Position numbers and translations under genes: made by a program
Part shown: positions 28,599 to 40,200 of the stretch, piece after piece
How the letters are laid out: the number at the start of each line of letters is the position of its first letter
Position numbering within the stretch: the stretch's first letter is position 1
Source of the DNA: Pseudoalteromonas rubra
GTDB taxonomy: Bacteria; Pseudomonadota; Gammaproteobacteria; Enterobacterales; Alteromonadaceae
Length of the DNA: 64,000 nt
Reading direction: 5' to 3'
Assembly: GCF_001482385.1 (NCBI RefSeq)
Contig: NZ_CP013611.1
Location: forward strand, 1,674,001-1,738,000
The notes under the pieces: generated by a model
Seen by the model: only the letters and a program-made list of their open reading frames with translations
Database searches by the model: none
Told to the model about the DNA's origin: nothing

Positions 28599-29863
28599 AA
28601 GTGATACCCACCCGTATATTCTCTGAACTATTATGGGCAGGTTCAAAGTCAAAATGCAAGGCTATTGAATCCTGTATTCCCTATCTGCACTAGGCAGTGA
28701 AAATTGTAAGTTTAAGCACTAACCCCTGAAGAGTAATCAGATTCGGGCAATACGAGAACATACCCAAACCTGAGCCTAGATAAATTGAAATGGTGCTAAA
28801 GGAAGGTGTTAACCCAGTAAACGCTCGCACTGAGTCAAATTGGCGCGCCGCCTTTTATGAAGATGCTCACAGTAATCTGTCATCGCTTGTTTTCGCCCCA
28901 CAGCACCATGAAAGACCTTTGTAAATTGCGTAGTCAGTTTGAGCCAGTTGTCTGGCTCTATTTGCAGTCGTGTCAGCAATGGCTGGCTATCGCTGATATA
29001 ACCCCGCATATCTGCACGCATGCATCGGCCTGTTAATTCAACTAACTGTATGTAATAGCTCAGCTCAAACGGCAGTCCTTTGGGCATATGCTTTCTTGGG
29101 TTACCTGCAAAACGCAGCAGGCATTTGGGTTGCTTACCTTGCAGTGCATGTTCAATACGCACCTTAATACTCGTATAGTCCGACGCTTCCGGTGTATCTG
29201 CCATTTTGGCTCTGACTGGGTTCAGGTCAACATAAGCCAGGCACGCTGCCAGTGCCGCTTCATCCAGCAAAGCCTGTGACTTGAATCGCCCCTCCCAAAA
29301 CCGGCCTGTGCAGCCATCTTCTTTATTAGCTTTGCGGGCAATGTCTTCATTGAGCACCCGCATGAACCAGCTGATGCTCGCAAGCCGGAGCCTGAATTTA
29401 GCAATATCAGCTGCCAGCATACTGTACTCGGATGCGCTCAGCTCATCACCACTAATGAACTTGTGCGTCAGCCAGTTGCCTTTAAACAGTTTATGCCAGC
29501 GAAGTACGATTGCTCTGTCTGATATCCTTTGTGCTTTTTTATCATCCACATACAACACAATATGTGTATGATTGCTCATAACCGCATAGCCACACACATC
29601 AATGCAAAACACCTTCCCGAGGGTCAGTAATTTTTCCTCAACCCAGTCTCGCCGATGTTCATAAGACTTGCCTGTGACGCGGTCGTTGCCGCACAGAAAT
29701 GCCCGGCGAACACACCGGGATATACAGTGGTAGTACTTAGTGTCTGATAAGCTGACCTGCTTCTTCCTTGCCATTGGCATAATCTAGCATCCTCAATCCA
29801 TTGAGCATTACCTAAAGGTAGACGGCGTACATTCCGTGCGCCAGTTTAGGGTGGGTGTCCTTA
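28599..29863 (-). mobile_element. Y1-transposase element with imperfect inverted ends
   Basis: AAGTGATACCCACCC at 28599-28613 and GGGTGGGTGTCCTTA at 29849-29863 are inverted copies matching at about 12 of 15 positions. They bracket the single Y1-type transposase gene, leaving about 185 bp on the left and 70 bp on the right as non-coding ends. I take them as the element's boundaries. Y1 elements do not usually have true terminal inverted repeats, so the ends may be structured recognition sequences (REP-like). Confidence 0.5.
28809..29780 (-). CDS. Y1/HUH transposase (REP-associated tyrosine transposase type)
   Basis: This 323-residue protein begins MPMARKKQVSLSDTKYYHCI and contains the HUH metal motif SNHTHIVLYV, followed by RAIVLRWHKLFKGNWL and GCTGRFWEGRFKSQALLDE, typical of the large Y1_Tnp proteins common in marine gammaproteobacteria. 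HUH transposases cut single-stranded DNA with a tyrosine and hold the 5' end covalently. The C-terminal extension of about 120 residues is characteristic of this subgroup. The frame is intact, so it may still be active. Confidence 0.85.
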   Translation of the reverse strand: MPMARKKQVSLSDTKYYHCISRCVRRAFLCGNDRVTGKSYEHRRDWVEEKLLTLGKVFCIDVCGYAVMSNHTHIVLYVDDKKAQRISDRAIVLRWHKLFKGNWLTHKFISGDELSASEYSMLAADIAKFRLRLASISWFMRVLNEDIARKANKEDGCTGRFWEGRFKSQALLDEAALAACLAYVDLNPVRAKMADTPEASDYTSIKVRIEHALQGKQPKCLLRFAGNPRKHMPKGLPFELSYYIQLVELTGRCMRADMRGYISDSQPLLTRLQIEPDNWLKLTTQFTKVFHGAVGRKQAMTDYCEHLHKRRRANLTQCERLLG

Positions 29864-29909
29864 TAACTTTGTTATAGAGCGGCAATATAGTATTGAGAGC
29901 TTCGCGTTT

Positions 29910-30386
29910 TTGGTCGTGCTGGCAAAAGAGTTTAGCAACCAGAGTTATGCTCGCTACTATGAGAATATTGAACCTGCTTTAATACAGTCTTACTATACAT
30001 TATGTAGCGTATATCCATTCCACTTATTTTCATACAGCATTTGGAAATATTTAGGTCAGCACATTTATAGAAAAGAAGAGCTGGATCCGGAAGTGTTAGC
30101 CGTCTTCCCTTCAAAGTTAGCGCTGTCCCCTGATGTCGCTGCACTTTTAAGCGCCAGTTTCAATATTATGGTTAATCGAGCCAGAGAGATTGGTATTATC
30201 AACTCAACGATGAAAGAGTCTGGCCTATTTATAGACTTCATCAGACGTAATACTGAAAAAGTCCATCAGATAGAGATTGAGATGACTCTTTTTGATCGCA
30301 GTAATAGAGGCAATTGTCCAGAACTAAACGTAGTAACAGAGCACCTAAATAAATTTCGAACACCCAGCCACCGAATAACCTTATAG
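29910..30386 (+). CDS. Hypothetical protein or truncated gene remnant
   Basis: A 158-codon frame with balanced, soluble protein composition (RYYENIEPALIQSYYTLCS; ALSPDVAALLSASFNIMVN). The TTG start has no ribosome site, and the frame is open back to 29850, exactly at the end of the Y1 element. It therefore may be the 3' part of a gene cut by that insertion. No family recognised. A 69-codon minus-strand frame (30241-30450) overlaps it and is less convincing. Confidence 0.4.
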   Translation: MVVLAKEFSNQSYARYYENIEPALIQSYYTLCSVYPFHLFSYSIWKYLGQHIYRKEELDPEVLAVFPSKLALSPDVAALLSASFNIMVNRAREIGIINSTMKESGLFIDFIRRNTEKVHQIEIEMTLFDRSNRGNCPELNVVTEHLNKFRTPSHRITL

Positions 30387-30708
30387 CCTCATCTAAGCTT
30401 GTTACATTATTGTTTCTAACCTGGTCGTATGTGCTGATAAAGCTGGTCATGACAAATCGACTTTGTGGTCATACAACTCTGACTTACCTGGTCCTATCAA
30501 GCGATATATACAGGTGTATATCACACTCCCTGCGGACCACGAGGTCGATGGATACGACCACATTGGTCAAACCGATGCGACCAAAAAATCGGTGACATGC
30601 GACCAGAAACAGAAAAGCCCCGGCGGGTGCCTGGGGCTTCGGGCATGCGTCAGTTTTCCAAGGGAAAGGGAAGCTTCGAACTCTACAACTACCGAGTTGA
30701 TTCCTGAC
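30387..30708. other. Non-coding stretch downstream of the toxin operon
   Basis: About 320 bp with no supported gene. It contains several GACCA/TGGTC words (30465-30605), a short GTATAT-rich segment near 30510, and the terminator at 30611-30648. Confidence 0.4.
30611..30648 (-). terminator. Rho-independent terminator of the toxin operon
   Basis: On the minus strand AAGCCCC...GGGGCTTTTC forms a strong hairpin with a G+C-rich inner part, followed by TTTTCTGTTTC. It lies about 60 bp after the ankyrin gene's stop. Confidence 0.65.
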
Positions 30709-31284
30709 TCACTTAATTTTTATAGCGCCTGCTTCTAGCAATAGTTCCTCGATCTCGATATATTCCATTTTCTGTGCTTGTGATAATGCTGTTACATCAT
30801 AAATGTAAGTGTTATTTATACTAACTATGGCTCCTTTCATATTTATATCTGCACCAGCTTTTATTAGCATTTTAACCATCTCAACATACCCACAACGAGA
30901 TGCGATCATCAATGGAGAAAGCAATGTGTCAACAGGGTAAAGTTGATTCAACTCAACCCCTAAATCCACATACCTCTTAACAAGTTTTAAATTATTTCCC
31001 ATAACGGCATCCCAAAAAATAGCCTGCTCCTTCAATTTGTATTCCCGTGTATCAAGAGCATAATGATTACCTTTAAGATAAGATATTTCAGATCTCATAT
31101 AGAAGATAATGGCACTCTCATCATTCTCTTGTATTGCGTTCAATAACCTTTCCTTTTTGACATTTATCTTTTTCTCAGAAAAAGTCAAAGAGTCATAAGA
31201 AAAGCAAATTGATATAGCCGCGGCTTCTACTTTGCACATGGCCAAGTTCATAATAATAAAAAGGTAAAGTGCTATTTTTTTCAT
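30709..31284 (-). CDS. Secreted ankyrin-repeat protein, probable immunity protein to the RHS toxin
   Basis: This 191-residue protein has a Sec signal peptide (about 1-21, ending near VEAAA; the Cys at 17 lacks a proper lipobox). About three ankyrin repeats follow: FWDAVMGNNLKLVKRYVDLG, PLMIASRCGYVEMVKMLIKAG (shown in part) and TALSQAQKMEYIEIEELLLEAG. Its ATG overlaps the toxin gene's TGA (ATGA at 31284-31281), implying translational coupling. Ankyrin proteins are a known class of polymorphic-toxin immunity proteins. Because the toxin tip looks like a peptidoglycan hydrolase, an exported immunity protein would be in the right compartment. The sequence is clearly A+T-rich compared with core genes. 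The immunity role is inference from position and export signal. Confidence 0.75.
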   Translation of the reverse strand: MKKIALYLFIIMNLAMCKVEAAAISICFSYDSLTFSEKKINVKKERLLNAIQENDESAIIFYMRSEISYLKGNHYALDTREYKLKEQAIFWDAVMGNNLKLVKRYVDLGVELNQLYPVDTLLSPLMIASRCGYVEMVKMLIKAGADINMKGAIVSINNTYIYDVTALSQAQKMEYIEIEELLLEAGAIKIK

Positions 31285-34200
31285 TCGTAATTTCCATGAA
31301 CAAGTCGTATGTAATATTTTGATTGTAAGAACTCAAATGAAGGCCTCAAACTTTGGTGCTCATAAGAGCTACCAAATGACCCCGATGAATGAACGCTATA
31401 CGGAAATGCTTCCCAGCGCCTTCCGATTCTACTAATTGCACCTATAGGATTATCACGCATTAGCTCATCAATTGCTCCAACCTGATCCATCAACTTCACT
31501 GCGGCAAGATCTTGACTATGCGGGCTGAAATCTTCCAACCCCAACTTCCCTGAATACTCATCCCAGGTCGCTTCTGTAAACTGATACTTCCCTGCTGCAC
31601 TGTTCCCATTAGTGTGTCTTCCTGGATGGCTACCAAAACTATCAAATGTATCACCACCGTTCCTAACATTATATCGCCCATTGGACTCAGCTTCTCCTAG
31701 CATATCAAGCATAGCCTTAACCCTAGGGTCTTTAAGCTGCCTTTCAGCTCTGGCTCTCGCTCTAGCTTGTCTCGTAGCCTGCGCCTCACCATTAAATGCC
31801 TGAGCAAACGCAGCGGTAGTTGCGCCGTTAGAGAACTTACCACCAGTAACTTTCGATACAGTTCCGCCAACAACTGCGGCCATTGTGATTCTCAAAGCCG
31901 ACCAACCGGCCCCCTGTTGAGTCCCCACAATACCATTTATATTAAGTCCTTTCGTTAATCCCGCACTCCAGAAGCCATGACCAAATTTACCGCCCTGAAG
32001 TACGGATATGATCCCGCCCGTAAGTGCATGAGTAGCCACATGACCAACACCACCAGTATTCCAGAAAGCACCACCGGTGCCATCAAAAGCTTGGCCTATC
32101 TGGTTGAAAGCTTCTGCGGAAACAGCTGCAATCGCCCCAGCTTTGAATGCCTGTGATGAAGAGCCGCCCATCGCGCGAGTAAAGTTGTAACTCCAATACG
32201 CCGAACCAACAAAATCCCCAAGTTTATAAAATGCAATATTACCAATAATGTTCGTAAGCGTAGGGCCAATTACTTTTGAAGATAGCTTTATCATTGGCCT
32301 CAATGCAGGGCTCAAAATCTTGCCAAGGCTGATATAACCACTCGGATCAATCCGGCTAAGCGGATTGTTCAGTACATAGCTGTACGCGTTGTAACTCTGG
32401 ATGTTACTCGGCGCCTGCACCACAGGATCCGCCTGCATAAACCGTCCCGTATCTGCATCGTAGATCCGACCATTCATATGAATGATACGCTTGTCGCCGC
32501 CCAGTGACACCGGCTCATGACCTGTATAGGCTCTCAGGTTGTCACTTATATTGTTGAACACTTCGCCAATCAGATCGGTATTCTGCTCAACCTCACGCTG
32601 CTTACCAAATATATCGTACGCATAACGTGTCAGGACCTTATGTTCGCTATTAGTCACGACAATGGTGGACCCCTGATGATCGGTAAACAACCACTTGGTT
32701 TTGCTCATCCCTGTATCATAGTAGGTTTGTTGTGCGTCGTTGCCGATATAACGGTTAATCACAGACTTGCCGTCCTCACCTTTTGGCTTGGTCAGCTCCA
32801 GAGCACCCACGTAATATACTGTGTTTGACTCATCCACTCGCTTGTAGCGACGATTATTCGCATCATACCTGAAGGTGACGGTCTCTCCATTGCCCGTCAT
32901 TTCAACCGCTTTATTACGCGCACTGTACTCAATTGACGTAGTGCCATCACTGCCTGAACGCGTTATCTGATTACCATTGGCATCATAACTAAAGGACTCT
33001 GTCTTAGCAGGCAGTGTGCCCAAACAGCTCGAACTTGCTATACGGCTTCGTGAAGAAATAGCATGTAGTGGCGTATTGTCTTCACCATATCGCTGAGTCC
33101 AGCGACCCAACACCAGCACTGATGAGCCTTCATAACCAGGACAGTCAACGTCTGTACCAATCAGATAATCCGCTTTCTCGGTTAAATTACCCGATGCAGA
33201 GTACTTGAACAGATCGACGTTGTTTACTCCCAGCACCCGGTTCATATCATCATAATGATAAGTGCGGGTGTCCATGCCTATCTGTTTGCGGCTTATCAAA
33301 TTGCCCAGGCTGTCAAAGCTGTAAACGTCACTTTGAATTGCAAAGTTGCTGTCTGCAATCTTTTCGACCATGCCCTTTTGGTCATAGGTGATGTTCATGG
33401 TTACGCCGCCTTTTTCGTACGTGGTGACCTGACCACGGGCATTTAGCGCCGTCACTTTGTAGTAAACCTGGCCCTTATTGCTATTACGCGCCTCTGTTTT
33501 TGCCAGCAGCTGACCATTTTGATAGGTCATCGCAACACCGCGCGCTTCGATAAAGTTGCCCTGTTCGTCACGGCGATAGTCATCAAACTGCAAGGCCAAA
33601 CGACTATAGCTATCATAGAAGCTCTGTTGGATCACACAGAGGTTATCAATTGGGTCCAGGTTTGAGCCATCCGTAATACGTAAATCGCCCGTTGACCCCA
33701 CATCACTGACTTGCCCTGTACACTGACTCGTACTATCCAGTGACGTCAGCGTTGCTGCTGCACGCCCTAATTTGTCGTAATAATAGGTTTGCCCCCAGTC
33801 TGAGCCCTGCGAACTTGATATCAAGCGATGAACGGTATCGTTTGTATCTCCATACACCCAGGTACTGGTACCTTCGGCAAACACCCCCTCTGGCGTCGTT
33901 TGCTCCTGCTGGATTTTTCGACCTAAGAAGTCGTATTCCATGGTTAGTTTCACACCACGTGCATCAGTTTGCTTACGTAGCTCGCCAAAAGCATTGTACG
34001 TATATTGCCAGTAGCCTCTGTCTGAATCCTGCACAGACTCTTTACGACCCATGTCGTCATAAGTAATGGTACTCAGCAGGCGATCATTGGCCGCTTCTGC
34101 CGATGACTGAACGGTGAGCTGAGCACCCAGTGCGTTATAGGTGTAGTCCAGAGTGTGATTGATGTTGTCTATCACCTGCACTGTCTGGCCAATGGCATTA

Positions 34201-37200
34201 CTCAGCGTAGATTTAACCTGAGCACGAATATCAGAACCACTGACAGTAACTGTGGCCTTTCGACCCTCGAACTTTGTCTCTGATGTTGTGCCAGAATTTG
34301 CGTCGTAGACACTCGTTACCCTATCCAGCGCATCATAGGTGTTTGTCACAGCCTCTGAACCGGCCTCGATGACCACATCATTACGACCGTAGCGGTCAAA
34401 CTGATAGCCAGAGGTCAGCCAATGGTTCTCAAGTACTGTCAGCTTGCTCACTGAATAAGTGCGTCCCAGTTTATCCAGCAAGTGTTTTTCGCGCAGTACG
34501 CCGTTAACTTCTTTATTCAGGCGTACCACACAGTTTTCATTCGAGCCACACGCTGTGAAATAGCTATACGCCTGTGCACCAGTCGTACGGTACGACCCCA
34601 CTTTTCCGCCAAAGTGATCATAAGTTAGGTAAGTCAATACGCCATTGCTGTCAATCAGCTCAAGCGGCTGGCCGAATGCATTGCGACGTGTCAAAGTATG
34701 CTGGCCCAGCTCGACGGTACGGACTTTTTCGGAAATCAACGACAGTGTACTTTTGCTACCACTTTTCTTGGTGTGGAGTACGTAACGCCCTTGCGCATCA
34801 AAGATAGTTTCAGAGGTGCGCGTTTCACGCTCCGCTCCTGTACATGCGGTGTTTTCGCTTTGCACTTTTACTTTATTGCCAACGTTATCGTATGAATGTT
34901 CTGCCGTTAACTCATACTCACAACCCAAGCCTTTTCCGACAACCTCCTTATGAAGCATATTTTCATGGGCATGGTTCTGGGGATAGTATTCAAAGTGACT
35001 GGTTTTAGAAATCGCAGTGAGGCCCTCTCCACTGTGAGTCACCTTGGTTTCAGACAACCGGCCCAAGCGCTGGTGCTCTTCTGTTGTGCCATATTGGTTT
35101 TCAGTGACAACACTGTGCTGCACAGTGCCCGTTGCGCCAACTGTGGTGAAATGCTCAGCACCGGAGGCATCAACATCGTAGGTATTCACGGTCAGGTTTT
35201 TAACATTGCCATACGTATCTTGTAAGGTTGTTGTATCTGTACAAGTGTAAGCACTCACACTCACTCCTGAGTCAACTACGGCGCTACATTCACGACTGTC
35301 CGAATTGTAAACCCGATAAGCGGTCACGTCATTTAGTTGCTGCGTTTTCTGCTTGTTGTACTCGTTAACCGAGATGCTGAGCAGCTCACTGGTGTCTGCT
35401 GTTTGCATTCGTTTATGGGTTGAGTACGGCATGCCGGTGAGCGGAAATGCCTGATGGTAGCGCGTGGTCGTCTCAAAAGTCTTGCCATCTTTTTGTGTGG
35501 TGGTCTTGAGCACTTTAAAGCCCAGAGGTCCGCGACCACCAAATTGCACACGTGCGCCCTGGTAATGATAATCCACTTTCGCTTTATCGGCCGACAAGGC
35601 GCCACTGCGATTACTCGGGCTGTCGGTTTCAACACTGGCAACCAATACACCCGCGCCGGTCATCTTGCTGACTAATAGCTGTTGCGCATTGAAGAGCCCT
35701 AAATCTGCCGTGAGGTCATCGTTAAGGTCTGTATAAACTGCTCTGTCCGACATTAACCCATAGTGGATAGTCGTACTGTTTGTATGACCGGCATACCCTT
35801 GATTGACCTCAAGCAACATGCCTGCTGTGGGGCGCTGACTCAGGTTATACCTGACACTGACACCATAGTCGTGTTTAATCAGAATGTCTGCAACACCATT
35901 GCCATCGTAATCACTGAAAAAGGCAAAGTCTCCGCCTCTGGTATCAACGGCAAGCTCAAACGCGTTGTCACTGAGCTTAGTGAAGCGCTCACTTTGAGTC
36001 GACCACTCATAACGACGCCATTTTTTCGTGTTCTTTTCTTTGAAGAACAGATCCGCTTTGCCGTTTTTGTCTATGTCCATCGACATAGGCGGAATCAGCT
36101 CGCTGACCGACAAAGTGTCATTGCTAGATTTGGCTGTCGCAACAAACACCTTTCTGAATTTAACTCGCTCACTGGATTGATTAAGCTGTACATGCCACTG
36201 TTTTACATCATGATTGTACGTAGGTGTAGCCAGATACATCAGATCCACCAGGCCATCGCCATTAACGTCACTTGGCGTTAACAGTTCTATTTTCTCATCT
36301 GATGCAATCGTTTCTGTCAGGAAAGGATTGAATCCGCCATAGCCAGTTTCTCCCTGGTTATAGTGCACCGCCAGACGTTTAGCATCGTCATTGTTACAGT
36401 GGGTAGAGTCACATTTCAGTGCAACAATATCTGCCAGACCGTCAAAGTTCATATCGATGACATGCCAGTCAGTGCCCTTACTCGTAAAGTCGCCGTAACC
36501 ATAAAAATTGCCTTCGCCCACGTCAGTACCGAGCACGTACTGATGACCAAATGCTTTGGTTTCAGGGTCTGCTAACCTGACGTACAAGTTGGGGTCGTCT
36601 TTTTTATGCTTATACACCAGGTCTGCGTAGCCATCGCCATTCAGATCGGCAGGTTTGATTTCACGCATGTAATGATTAGCAGGCCAGCCTTCTGGCAGAC
36701 TCAGAGTTTGCAGCTGATTGTTGTCGCTCAGTGCATAATGGGCCCAATAACCTGGATTGGCATCAGACGTATGCTCTGACCGCAAATTGATCATCAGAGT
36801 CTGCCGGCCATCCAAATCATGATCTATGGCAAACATACTGACACTTTCCTGATCATCCTTTCGGTATATATCCCGGCATGCCAGCTCTTCGGCCGCTTGA
36901 TAGGTATGACCCTGATAAACGCACAATGTATAACGCTTAGCACCCTTGTCTGTCTGCTCCAGCGTGACCAGTTGTGCCAGACCTGACGCTTTTAAATCGG
37001 CTAAAGTGACAGACGACAGTGCATTATCCATCCGCTCTTTTGAATACACACTGCTAAACGCTTCAAAGTCCAGTTTGTTGGCAAAAGCATCATAACTGAA
37101 GGAGACAGGGGCACGACAAACACTGCCACGGCAATGCGCAATACTTTGCAGCAGGCGAGTGCCATTGACCGCATCCACAAAATCCAGATCATAATGGGCA

Positions 37201-40200
37201 AGCTCCGCCCCCTCATGATTAAATACCTCAATATTGCTCAGACGTGCAAACTGAGTCACTTTTGCTGTATCTACGTAGCCTGCATGGCGCAGCGCCCCTA
37301 CCTCATGGGTAAACACGACTCGGTTGCCACTATAGTTAATTTCTGACAGGACTTTTCCAGAGTTTGCACTGTGATCTGGGTCTGTCAGCTCTGTGTAAAC
37401 ATAGTTGATGGTCGTGCTTTGGTGGCCCAGGTTGTCTTTCACTTCTGACAGCATCCAGCTCATGGTATGAACAACACCATCGGCATCCGTCAGGTTGGTA
37501 CGACTAGTTTCTGATGCGCCGTATCGTTTTACCGAGCCATCCTTTGCAAGCACAACAAATTGAGATTGGCTACCCTCACCTAATTTATAAACGGTTATCT
37601 GGGCATCTATCTCAGTCATATATTCGTCAGCAATTTGCTCGCCCTCGAAGCTACCACTGTGCGTTTGCAGCGCTTTACTGATCAAGCGCTGACCATCAAG
37701 GCAATACCGGTCATCCTCACTTAATGTCAGCCCTTTAAACTGGCCGTCCTGTGCTTTAGTTTGCCGACAGCGTGAAATACCCGATGTCGCACTCAAATTC
37801 CAGCCAAGAGCAACTAAGCCATCACCGCCTTGAGAACTGTAGTTCAGACTGACCTCAGGCTGCACGCCTGTGATACCCGCGGGTAACGCAATGGGCACAC
37901 TATAAGATGCAGCGCCGCTTTCGGTTACCCGGAAACTGCCTGTGGTTGGTTGTAAACGAGCATGGGCAAGCAACACACTTTCGCTCGGCGCTTGCTCCGG
38001 TGCAACTTCAACGGATGGCAACGCAACAGACGGGCTTCCCTCTACAGCCGAGCTAGTGATGATAATTTGCGCTTCATTGGAGTAATTGTTGCTACAACGA
38101 GATAGCACTTTATCCGCAAGAGAGTCCGGGAGTTTTACACATGCCAGTGCCTTAAACTGATAACTGCCGTTTTGTTTAAATATTTTGGTAAGTGCACCGA
38201 CATTATCGGCTTTGGTTTTGTCAGGATCCAGGGTTGCAAACAGTTGATACTGAGGGTTGCCAGGCTGCAGCGCATACAGTTGATATTCTTCAACCCGCCC
38301 CGGTGCTGTCAGCATGAATTCGATTATGCCACTTTGCTCCGTTGCGCTTAATGTGGGGATATGCAGGCCATCTCGATGATCCGCAGGATTAGTGCCGATT
38401 GCTTCTTCTACCCTGTCACTCAGACCATCTTTATCACTGTCATAGTCATAATCACAGTAGTCACTTACTAAGCAACGGCCATAGAAGTACTTAAGCAGGT
38501 TAAAAGTTGCCGCTTCATATTGGTTATTGCTCTGTCCCAACAGGTCAATGATCACATCAGCCCGGGTAACCCCCATTTCAAGGATGCCGACCCAATAAGC
38601 CTGATCGCCGGATCCATATGTGGCGCCACTCAACACCTGATCAGCGCCGTCTTTTAGCAGCAAATAGTCAAATAACGTACTGATGAATTGTGCATTGGAC
38701 GACTCAGACAAAGATGGCTCAATGTTAATCAGTGCATTAATCATCTCATTGAGCGGATGACCATTAACCATCAGATAAGCCATGAAACTCAACTCTTTTT
38801 TACTGGGTGTTCTTTGTAACAGAACCAGCATGGCTTTCGTCAAAACCACAAGACCATCGGTATTTTGGTCCGGATGCCACCACTGAGCTTCCCACTCTTT
38901 TATTTCGTCTTCGAATTGCAGCGCTAAAGCATCGATTTCCTGCCATTTCACAGCATTGGCACCAATCATACGCTGATCGATGACGTGTACCTCTCTATCT
39001 GCTGTCGTGACATAGATATGTCCGGAAGCTGATACCTTAGGCGGCATCACAATCCCGCCACTGCGCGGGAATGTATAATGCCAGTTCGCTAACCCCGTTT
39101 TTGCATCCAGTGAATAAAGCGCTTCATCCATAGAGCCAATTAACAGGGCATTATTTTGATCAAATTGCGCACCGGCGCGGATCTCACCTTGTGTTTGGAA
39201 TTGCCATTTTGTAGTCACTTCCAGGTTCGCTATCGGATCATAAGTCAGACGGTAGAAATGATGGTTCAGTGAACCAAAGTAGATATTGTCTATTTTTCTG
39301 GCGCCGGCAGTTTCAGCAATAGGCTCGAGCCTGACTAGAGGCTTAGCGGTAACCGGAACATTCTGATGGTTTGATTCAGGGTAAGTCCACAAATATTGAA
39401 GATCACCATCCAGATTCACTTTATGTGCTTTAAGGCCACCTTCCTCACCACCCACATACAATACTTTGTTTTCACTAACCGTAAATTCACGTCCACGCAG
39501 GTTGGGCCGTTGCGCTGACCCCGTTTCATCCAAAATAATGGTGTTTTCCAGGTATGTATTGTTTTCAGCATCACCCGACAACACGCCATTTGTAATGGTG
39601 ATCTCTACCCCATTGTCCAGCAGGGCATCATGCACTATTTCTGGTAAGGTGCCTGTCAGCGTGTATCCACTTAAAGACAAGTCCTGTGGTGAAATATAAA
39701 AAGTATCCCCCGTCCCTCGTAAGCGCGCATAAAGAGCAGACTGAGACGCACTAAATCCGACCCCGGAAACCGTCACTTTGGCTTTGGGTGCAGTGCACTC
39801 AGCGCCACATTCCTCTATCTTCGCGGTATCAATATAGGGAGCAATATGCTCAACAGTATGTTGTTGGCCTGCGGTACACACGCCCTGGCTGTTACAAGCG
39901 CGGATTTCATAGGTGTAGTGGCCCTGAACTATGTTCCTGACCTGGTAGCTTGTGCCTGTAGTGGTTGTCAGCACGGAATGGGGTGCACGGGACCTGTCAC
40001 TGGGCAGCCCTTTCCAGGCCGCTAATTGATAGCTTTGTGTGACGCCATCCGTGTTAGCAACCCAGTTCAGCGTAAAATGACCACCTGCTTGCGTGATATC
40101 ACTGCTAAACACCGGTGCGTGAGACTTGGTCTCATGGTTTACGACCGTAATTGGCTCTGAACTGCCTTCTTCACCTTTAATTAATTCCCGGTTATGAATT

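Noticed and set aside
30241..30450. 69-codon minus-strand frame with a hydrophobic centre
   Set aside because: It overlaps the longer plus-strand frame, has no clear ribosome site, and could not be preferred.
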